DNA from: Symbiodinium natans
Lineage: Eukaryota; Sar; Dinophyceae; Suessiales; Symbiodiniaceae
Direction of reading: 5' to 3'
Assembly (NCBI GenBank): GCA_905221605.1
Contig: CAJNDS010002712.1
Location: 1,135,001-1,173,783, forward strand
Length of the DNA stretch: 38,783 nucleotides
Shown: piece after piece, positions 32,619 to 38,783 of the stretch
Numbering within the stretch: position 1 is the first letter of the stretch
Layout of the letters: the number at the start of each line of letters is the position of its first letter
Position numbers and translations under genes: made by a program
Notes under the pieces: generated by a model
What the model was told of the DNA's origin: nothing
The model's input: the letters and a program-made list of their open reading frames with translations, nothing else
Databases searched by the model: none

Positions 32619-32997
32619 GCAATCGGCCTAGGCTGGCTCAAGGTGAATGGGGACAGTTGGGAAGGGGCCCATGTCGGGTTCACTTGGGCATGACTCCGCA
32701 GCACTGTAAACTAAAGTTGTGTAAGGAGACGCATCACGCTGTAAGGAATCATGAAAATCATGAAGACTCACGGCTGCTAGCCGGGCACGACGAGAAGTTC
32801 GAGCCTTGAAGCCAACTGTGAAGGTATCTCCAAGTTGTTCACCGAGATAGGCGTCTCCTATTACAAGGGGTACCCTTGCTCCTGCCACTGTGCTTTTCTA
32901 GACCGAAGAGTTCTCAGAGCGCCATAACGCCAAGATGGGGGCGCTCTTCGGGCCCGTGGCCCTTGCTTGTGAATGCTTCTTTCAGAGATGTTCGCCG

Positions 32998-33040
32998 GTT
33001 TAGGATTTAGGGAAGGTTTCAGGGTTTAAGGTTTAGGGGC
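32998..33040. repeat. degenerate TTTAGGG-like cluster
   Basis: Four imperfect TTTAGGG-type words (GGTTTAGGATTTAGGG, CAGGGTTTAAGG, TTTAGGGG) within about 43 nt. Confidence 0.6.
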
Positions 33041-33059
33041 TCGCCGGCTTTCAAGAAAG

Positions 33060-33938
33060 TGCAACTTTAGATTTATTGACTTTCGGTGATTGCAGAGTTG
33101 AGTGCCGCGACTTCCACCTGAGCCCTGCACCGTCTTGGTATACCTTCTGCGCACCCTCTTCAAGTAATCTTCTGACATAAACTGTGGGGGGCATTGCGTT
33201 GCAGCGTTGCATCTTTCTCAATACTGCCCGCTGGCCCTATGGCCCTGGGGGTTCCAGGCAGAAACATGAGCAACGAGAACTGGGGCTGAAGGAGATGTAG
33301 GAACGTTTCCAAATGCTTTCTCCGAATACTGGTTCTAATTTGCGAGAGTTGATTGCGTAGAGCCTAACCCCCCCCCTCCCCCGAGCCGAGACAAGTCACC
33401 GTCCCCGCAACGCAACAGAAACATAAGCAGCAAGCCTTGTATGCGGCAATCTCCGCTGACACTGCTTCATTGCGATGCAACAACTGAATCTTCTGGAGGA
33501 AAGATACCGGTCCCAGTACGGCGGGACAGATTGCCCGCTGCTCAGCACGACTCTACGATGTCTATGAGTCGTCGGTCTTGTGCACATGTTAGTGTTGATG
33601 TTGAACATCGACCTGCCTCTGAGAATGCCATGCCCAGGTTCCGGACCAGAACAGCCCTCTGTGAGCTCCTTGGGCAGGGTTGGGCATGGGATGTGCCTCG
33701 TGTGTTCAGGCCCTCTCCGAGGCTGTTATATTCGTTGCTGGTGTCATCTGCATAAGGTGCACAGTTGGGATGGCGGATGCTTGAAGTACGTGTTTGCCAT
33801 GCCTTGTGTTCAGGTACGGCTTCGGCGAAGGTCAGGGAGGTGGCGGAATGTTGAGCAAACTCTCCGCGCACCCAGCCTCAGGATGGGTTGATTCTCCCAG
33901 AGCCAACAGAGCTGATGTATGCAAGCAACCCATAATGG
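33060..33938. other. no supportable gene
   Basis: Short competing frames up to 109 codons on both strands, none recognisable. A C-rich run lies at about 33368-33381. Confidence 0.4.
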
Positions 33939-34236
33939 ATGTGCCATGCTGAACAGGGTTTGTCATGGCCCCAGTCGAGGTTGCTGGCCGCAGCCATGGC
34001 TGGACTGTTCAGCGGAAACATGTCCGACCAGATGAAGGCGGGGCCTCACCTGATGGGAGCCGTGTTGGCCTTGCCTCGTTTGGACGCGTTAACGTCACAC
34101 ATCTCAAGTTGGGTTAGGACGGTTAGGAAAGTGAAGTCAGTGAACCAACATAAGTCGGCTCCCACATCTCATGCGAGCCTCGAGTGTGGACCCAAGCTTA
34201 AGCCATCAAAAGCCTGCACTTCCAAGCCCCTCCCTG
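33939..34236 (+). CDS. candidate first exon of the Gly/Tyr/Pro-rich gene
   Basis: An ATG at 33939 opens a frame that remains open to 34298. If spliced at CCTG|GTGCGA (exon end 34236) it leaves in phase 1, matching the next proposed exons downstream. The peptide includes SRLLAAAMAGLFSGNMSDQM and a Lys/Ser-rich end (GPKLKPSKACTSKPLP) but no known domain. The link to the downstream exons is inference from phase and spacing only. Confidence 0.3.
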
Positions 34237-34444
34237 GTGCGAGGCGCAAACTCTACAAGACGCCACATCCGATCTGCCGAGCGGCGATTGCGGCATGATG
34301 AACCAAGGCGGCTTCCAGATAAGAGGTACCGATTGTGCTCAGCAGGAGCAACGGCAGCAGCAATTGAGTTTGAGAACGACAATCAACAGTTTTTGACATG
34401 ATGCGTGGGGCCAGCGTCCAGCCCATGTGGCGCAACACGTCCAG

Positions 34445-34465
34445 GCTACATCAAGGAGATCCAGG
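34445..34465 (+). CDS. candidate 21-nt exon (G-YIKEIQ-G)
   Basis: Acceptor GTCCAG|GC and donor CAGG|GTGACA give a phase-1 exon of seven codons. An uninterrupted frame also runs through it to 34644, so it may be part of a longer exon. Confidence 0.2.
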
Positions 34466-34700
34466 GTGACAAGAACAGGCATTGCTACTGGGGCGGAGAC
34501 CTCAGCATCCAGAAGGTCCCCTTGAGAAAAGAATCACCCTTCAGGCCCCTCAAGGTGCTTGCAGAGATCAGATGTAGTAGCGGCTACGGGTCTTTTGGGA
34601 GTCTGCCAGATGTCACCGAGCCACCTGAGGGCTGGGCATTCTGACCTGATTGGTGCCTTCCTGGGAGGTAACTCAGACCTGACGCCTGGCGACTTCCCAG

Positions 34701-34730
34701 GGGCCCCACCACCACCGCCGCGGCAGCTTG
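34701..34730 (+). CDS. candidate exon of Gly/Tyr/Pro-rich gene: APPPPPRQL
   Basis: CTTCCCAG|GG begins and CAGCTTG|GCCGAA ends a 30-nt phase-1 exon encoding a five-proline run. The GC donor resembles the one proposed for the exon at 36056-36088, which also ends in CAGCT(G/T)G. Confidence 0.4.
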
Positions 34731-35243
34731 GCCGAAGCTTTGCCGAGACATTCAACAGCAGCTTCTGTGATGCGTGACCGCTGGACGAAACTGGCTTCTT
34801 ATTCGGGCTCATACGAAACCCCTTTGGAAGAGCCTTCTCGTGAGAATTTCTAGTATGGCAATAAGGATGAACAAAGAGAGGGCGTCTGATTCCAGGTGGA
34901 CCGTGTACTGACAAAATAGTCTCTCAGTCCAATCACCAGTCAACGTCGCCCAACATTCCCCAGAGACTTCCCCAGAGAGAACCACACGCATGAAGGATAG
35001 GTTCCAAAGATTCTCGAGGGGAGGGGAGGGGTGTCAGCGGGTGCACACTTGAGGCAAAGACCCGCCCTCGCCTCAGCATCAGAGCAGGATTGGTTGGTTC
35101 ACTGCTGGAGAAGAAAGCGTTGCTCGATTCGACTCGTGTTTTTTTCAGCACTGCCTGCGGTAAAGCACCTGAAAGGGAATGGCTTCATAGTCACGACGTG
35201 CATCCAGAGAGGGCCATAGGGGCTGCGGCAACACCAATTACAG

Positions 35244-35300
35244 GAGGAATCCGGCCCTTTTTGGCTTTTCCCATCACCAAGGCTGGCCCTTATGGATATG
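35244..35300 (+). CDS. candidate exon of Gly/Tyr/Pro-rich gene, ending GPYGYG
   Basis: Acceptor ATTACAG|GA and donor ATATG|GTGGTC give a 57-nt phase-1 exon. The last codons read KAGPYGY. An alternative acceptor CACCAAG at 35275-35281, after a pyrimidine-rich run, would shorten the exon to 19 nt in phase 0 while keeping the frame. Confidence 0.5.
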
Positions 35301-35470
35301 GTGGTCCGAGTCTCAGAAGGGTTCGCTCCATAGCCCAACAATGGACTGCAAGTTATATAGGTGGTTGAGCTTTCCGACACCACAGGGGTTAGAAGAATCC
35401 AAACAAAACTCGAGTCTTTACGTCGAGACACCCAAGATGTCCTAAGACCTTCGATCCTACTTCAGATCAG

Positions 35471-35581
35471 GTGGTTATGGAGGCTACGGCAGCCCTGGCT
35501 ATGGCAGCCCTGGCTATGGCGGCGGCGGTTACGCCGGTTATGGCGGGGAAGGCTACGGGTGGTATCCGCCGCCGCCACCCG
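35471..35581 (+). CDS. Gly/Tyr-rich exon (core of a low-complexity protein)
   Basis: A 111-nt phase-1 exon between GATCAG and the donor GTGGGT at 35582. It encodes GYGGYGSPGYGSPGYGGGG, then a short AGYGGEGYGWY stretch and PPPPP. A 15-nt unit (GGCAGCCCTGGCTAT) is directly repeated. This is the only plus frame giving a coherent composition; the other two give Leu/Arg/Trp- and Met/Ala-rich artefacts. Gly/Tyr/Pro-rich segments of this type are found in RNA-binding and prion-like proteins and in N-terminal tails of calcium-binding penta-EF-hand and annexin proteins. No such globular domain is visible here, so function is unknown. Confidence 0.65.
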
Positions 35582-35851
35582 GTGGGTACCAGTACAACAG
35601 AAGCTCGGCAGCATGTCAGCGTGGACTCCACCATCAATAGGACAAGGGGGGTGGGGTGAGGATGAAGGCTGTGTTAGAATGATACATAGAGATGAAGGCT
35701 TAAGGGTGTTCATGCTAGTGCCGGTCACCTCCAATGCTGCAAAAAGTGTCTTGCACTGATAAGCTTTGCACTTGGCCTGTCCAATTGTCTTACATGACGC
35801 CCTAATACGCCTAAATGTCGGAGATGCATCCTGCCATGTGGCGGCACCCAG

Positions 35852-35884
35852 GAGGCTACGGCTACGGCTACGGCAACGGGCCAG
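35852..35884 (+). CDS. Gly/Tyr-rich exon: GYGYGYGNGP
   Basis: A 33-nt phase-1 exon between CACCCAG and a GC donor (CCAG|GCCGGG). Joined to the preceding exon it continues PPPPP-G-GYGYGYGNGP-G without breaking the frame. Confidence 0.6.
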
Positions 35885-36055
35885 GCCGGGGGCGGCTTTG
35901 CACGGAAGCTAAGTACCTGACGTGCACTTGGGATACTGGTTAAAGTTTGAAATCTCAATGAATCGCCCCGGCGCTGCTCTTGCACTTTGCATGTCTCATC
36001 GCAGCACCTCCTCGCAGCGGAAATCACCTGCTTTGCAAGCAGTTTCAACTGCCAG

Positions 36056-36088
36056 GTGGTGTGGCTCCGTACCAAGGACCCCAGCTGG
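36056..36088 (+). CDS. Gly/Pro/Gln exon: GVAPYQGPQL
   Basis: A 33-nt phase-1 exon after the pyrimidine-containing acceptor TTTCAACTGCCAG and before a GC donor (CTGG|GCGGCA). Confidence 0.5.
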
Positions 36089-36262
36089 GCGGCAAAAGCC
36101 ATGGTTTGGCACAGAGTTTAATCGGTTGCAATCTTTCAGGGCAGATGACGATTAACTTCTCTGGGCAAAAGGCCGCTGAGAGTCATGGCAGGCACAGCAG
36201 ACCAAATCCTCAAAGTTCCTGCAACTAGACATTACTCGTCCGGATGTACAACTACCCGGCAG

Positions 36263-36283
36263 GAGCATACGGAAGCACTTCAG
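36263..36283 (+). CDS. short exon: AYGSTS
   Basis: A 21-nt phase-1 exon between CCCGGCAG and the donor GTGGGC at 36284. Following exons in 36380-36910 are likely (three plus frames of 92-185 codons overlap there) but I could not settle their boundaries. Confidence 0.4.
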
Positions 36284-36348
36284 GTGGGCTGCGTATTGTG
36301 AACTCGAGACCCGACAAGGTCGTGACTAAAAAATGATGACCGACCTGC

Positions 36349-36922
36349 TTGCCGAATATGGCTTGTTCTTCTAGCGCAACTGGTCCAGGCATGTCAAGGT
36401 TTTGGCAGACACTAGGCAGACTGGCTCAATCTACTTGGTACGGAGGAAGGACGCAACTGTACTGCTGGAGAAATGGCACCAGATGTCATCCACTAAATGT
36501 TGGAACGCCTCTAGCATGCCTCGGCAAAGGTGGTGCATCATCGGCAAGTGCGCCCGTTCATGGGTTCTTACAGGGTTCGCAAGGCTTGCATTCAGGGAGG
36601 TGTTTCAAAGGACTACCTTCGCCATGGGGTCTTATCCCCCTTCGGTGCTTCCCTCGACATGCACATGGACAGCGGAATAGCTATAGCACCGAGTCAGAAG
36701 GGTTGGTGTTCCTGGAGCATCCTCGCAGCCCAGCACGGCCGCCCTGGTCCGGTGCTCGGGAAGTCTCTTCCTATATCATGCGCGTCACATGGCAAAACGC
36801 CTCCACCTGTCCGGACCAAAATCACGCTGAGCAGGATCTCACCATGGAACCCGAATTCCCTGCGACAGACCGCGGGCCCCCGCAGACTCCCCTCAGCCTG
36901 CACTGAAAGCTACTGTAGCTAG
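36349..36922 (+). other. unresolved 3' coding region of the Gly/Tyr/Pro-rich gene
   Basis: Three plus frames are long here (185, 92 and 130 codons). Fragments in each look plausible (RLAQSTWYGG; FAMGSYPPSVLP; GGVSKDYLRHGVLSPFG), as expected if several exons alternate with introns. CAG|G sites occur at 36386, about 36572 and about 36597. Too ambiguous to call exons. Confidence 0.3.
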
Positions 36923-36940
36923 TGAGGAAGATGTAGGAAA

Positions 36941-36957
36941 CTAAACCCTAAACCCTA
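36941..36957. repeat. interstitial telomere-like run (CCCTAAA)2
   Basis: Two and a half CTAAACC units in unique sequence, just after the proposed gene. Confidence 0.8.
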
Positions 36958-37300
36958 GAAAGGAACTGACAAGAAGTTGATGTCGCCTACTTAGCCTTGC
37001 ACCCCTTATCTGCCATGGCTGAGCTCCAGCCTAGGGCCAGGTCTGCCAACGATGATACAATGGCCTCTGCAGCAATTTACAATAATCCCCTTCCCCCTAA
37101 TACTACATTCAGGGCCCATCAAGCTGAAGCTCACTCTGCGACCGGAATCCGGCTTGCAAACCTGGCCCCGCAAATCATGCTTTTAAGCAACCTGAACCAG
37201 CTCAAGAGATGAGTTAGCTTTTCGGCAGCGCGGAAACTTGGCACGTCACTCATAGCGTTTTACTTCTCTAAAGCGCTAAGCTTCTATGAGACCACGTGGC

Positions 37301-37676
37301 ACCCGCGTTCTTCTGCACGGGAGCACACTGGGTTTCGGTGGGACCCGCGTTCTTCTGCGTGGGAATGCACTAAAAATCGGCGGGGCCCGCGTTCTTCTGC
37401 GTGGTACCGTGCCGGGTCTCGGTGGGCCCGCGTTCTTCTGCGTGGGACCGTACCGGGTCTCGGTTAAACCCGTGTTCTTCTGCGTGGGACCGTGCCGGCT
37501 TCCGGCGGGACCCGCGTTCTTCTGCGTGGGACCGAACTGGGTTTCGGGGAGGCCTGCGTTCTTCTGCGTGGGACCGAACTGGGTTTCGGGGAGGCCCGCG
37601 TTCTTCTGCGTGGGACCGTGCCTGGTTTCGGTGGGACCCGCTAAATCCCTCCGTTCTTCTGCGTGGGACCGTACAC
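37301..37676. repeat. 42-bp minisatellite, 8 units plus a disrupted ninth
   Basis: Units start at 37301, 37343, 37385, 37426, 37468, 37510, 37552, 37594 and 37636. All full units are 42 nt except the third (41 nt). The conserved core is GTTCTTCTGCGTGGGACC. The ninth unit carries an inserted TAAATCCCTC-like stretch. Since 42 is divisible by 3, frames stay open: on plus a 14-residue repeat (PAFFCVGPNWVSGR) and on minus another (GPTQKNAGLPETQF). The 41-nt unit moves each frame to another one that is also open. A 191-codon minus and a 152-codon plus frame result; either could be expressed, but openness follows from the repeat alone. Confidence 0.9.
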
Positions 37677-37744
37677 CCCGTTTGGGTTTTACAAGGCTAA
37701 TTAAGGAAAGGGGAGGGCCCCGCTGGACCACTTTTTTCGTGTAG

Positions 37745-38312
37745 TTGTAGCGTTGTAGTCCAAGTGTCTGCCCAGCCGGTGCGTTGGTGTGTGGTCTGTA
37801 AAGCCCGGAGCGGTCTTGCCATATTGGTGGGCTTGCTTTTGGTACCGCCAAGCGGTCAACCGTCCGGCTTCAACAGGAGGGGCCCAGATAGTATCGCAAG
37901 AACGCCATCAGGTAGCATGATCGAATTCTCTGCAAGAAGGGCTTCTACAATGCCTGGCAATGTCACAGCAAGGTCCGTGCAAACATCTTGGATGCTACAG
38001 CACCATTAATTCTTGGCGGCAATGTGCCCGATTGGCGTGCAAAATTCGCGGTTTCCGGCTTCGTTTTTGGGGCTGTTTTCTGGGCAGCTTTCTTCATGCC
38101 AGCAGCAGCCAGGGCACAGAATTTGCGGCTGCGCCGTGGGCGCAGTTTTGGAACCGCAGCATTTTCGTTTTTGGGGTCGTGCTTGTGGCTCCAAGGGTTT
38201 GTTTGTTTGTCGGGCTGCTTTGTCTTCCCACCCCGACGACCAGTTTTCGTCCCATTTTGGTGGTCGGGTTTCCGGCCCGTTTGGCGGGCCCAAAAAACTG
38301 ACCCAGGCACAG
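37745..38312. other. no assignable gene
   Basis: All three plus frames and two minus frames are open for 80-137 codons in 37960-38400, so length carries no information. The plus sequence is T/G-rich (words such as TTTTTGGGG). No domain recognised; it may be repeat-derived. Confidence 0.35.
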
Positions 38313-38419
38313 TAAACCCCCTACCCCCTAATATTAAATACCCCTCCATTGTAGTGGGAATATGCTATAATATAACTATAATGGGGGGGTATTTAATATG
38401 AGGGAGTAGGGGGGGTTTA
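38313..38419. repeat. 107-bp foldback element (MITE-like)
   Basis: The arm at 38313-38354 (TAAACCCCCTACCCCC, then TAATATTAAATACCCC) is an imperfect inverted copy of 38376-38419, with a 21-nt AT-rich centre. By eye about nine tenths of the arm positions pair. The ends read TA-AACC and GGTT-TA, compatible with a TA target duplication as made by Tc1/mariner-type transposases. No transposase is encoded. Confidence 0.65.
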
Positions 38420-38783
38420 AAATTGGGGGGAAGGGATGATAAAACACCAAGTTTTCAGGCCAACCCTGGCATGTGCACAACGACAGAAGCGATGGTAATG
38501 ATAACATATGATAACCTGCGGGTGGATGCTCCAGGTGCGAACGGTTTTCGTGGCGAGCCTGCCGCGACCTGAATTTCTGACTCAGCAGGCTTTTCAAAAG
38601 GTGGGCTCCTAGTACATCTTGGCACTGCTAGTTGGGAGGAGTTTGACAACTTGATGAAGGTTCTGAAAACTAGTCTGAGCACTGCAGCGGGCTTCGGCAT
38701 GGGATTGCAGTGTTGCTGAAGTTTCTTTACACATCGAGTGGTGGAATTGGTGGGTACGATGCCGAGGCTACCCGAAAGGTCTT
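38420..38783. other. no supportable gene
   Basis: Short minus frames of 73-81 codons only; one runs into the foldback element. Nothing recognisable. Confidence 0.4.

Noticed and set aside
34896-34993. Additional exon of the Gly/Tyr/Pro gene starting at TTCCAG|GTGGACCG
   Set aside because: It enters in phase 1 but no donor in it leaves in phase 1 with a terminal G, so it breaks the pattern; left unassigned.
37301-37676. CRISPR-like array
   Set aside because: Units are head-to-tail with no spacers, the variation is spread within the unit, and the genome is eukaryotic.
37276-37851. 191-codon minus ORF across the minisatellite as a repeat-protein gene
   Set aside because: The plus strand is equally open and the openness follows from the 42-nt period without stops. 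No independent coding evidence.

Overview
The window looks like nuclear DNA of a dinoflagellate, most like the Symbiodiniaceae/Suessiales group (Symbiodinium- or Polarella-like). Five things point there. (1) A C-terminal CCCH zinc finger with the CKPCAFFHRKGC..CHLC signature, a very large gene family in these algae. (2) A decayed C-terminal piece of the dinoflagellate non-LTR retroelement polyprotein (VVVDATLVSPVRRDG .. RKRRTYPKL .. GIEVGGR). (3) Many short interstitial TTTAGGG/CCCTAAA runs. (4) Coding pieces that make sense only as short exons with GT and GC donors and CAG|G acceptors. (5) Abundant homopolymers, microsatellites and foldback repeats. No bacterial operon, ribosomal RNA or convincing tRNA is seen. 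Species identity is inference.

Layout. 1-10.4 kb is mostly non-coding: a 67-nt G tract, a cluster of hairpins (2.84-3.22 kb), one small Cys/His-rich ORF (3.35 kb), a CTAACA microsatellite (5 kb), a low-GC block (5.85-7 kb) and degenerate repeats (7.6-8 kb). 10.5-13.7 kb holds a nearly identical tandem duplication of about 1.2 kb carrying the CCCH zinc-finger ORF. Copy 1 is intact; copy 2 has a 7-nt deletion that changes the frame. 13.7-23 kb is sparse, with an interrupted ORF at 16.5-17.1 kb, a few doubtful ORFs and one copy of a dispersed repeat whose partner lies at 24.46 kb. 23.1-23.4 kb is the retroelement remnant (minus strand). 25-33 kb has several unassigned ORFs, CT/GT/AT microsatellites and a plausible 176-nt intron with a microsatellite polypyrimidine tract.

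33.9-36.3 kb contains the most interesting coding structure: a plus-strand chain of short exons, all consistent with splice phase 1, encoding a Gly/Tyr/Pro-rich protein. 36.9-38.8 kb carries a telomere-like run, a 42-bp minisatellite (8 units plus a disrupted ninth) and a 107-bp foldback element resembling a MITE.

Most of the window is intergenic or intronic. Many open frames overlap on both strands, and without transcripts or homology searches most cannot be called genes. Only the CCCH ORF, the retroelement remnant and the Gly/Tyr exons are supported by recognisable sequence character; other ORFs are offered with low confidence. No functional pathway linking these genes is evident.
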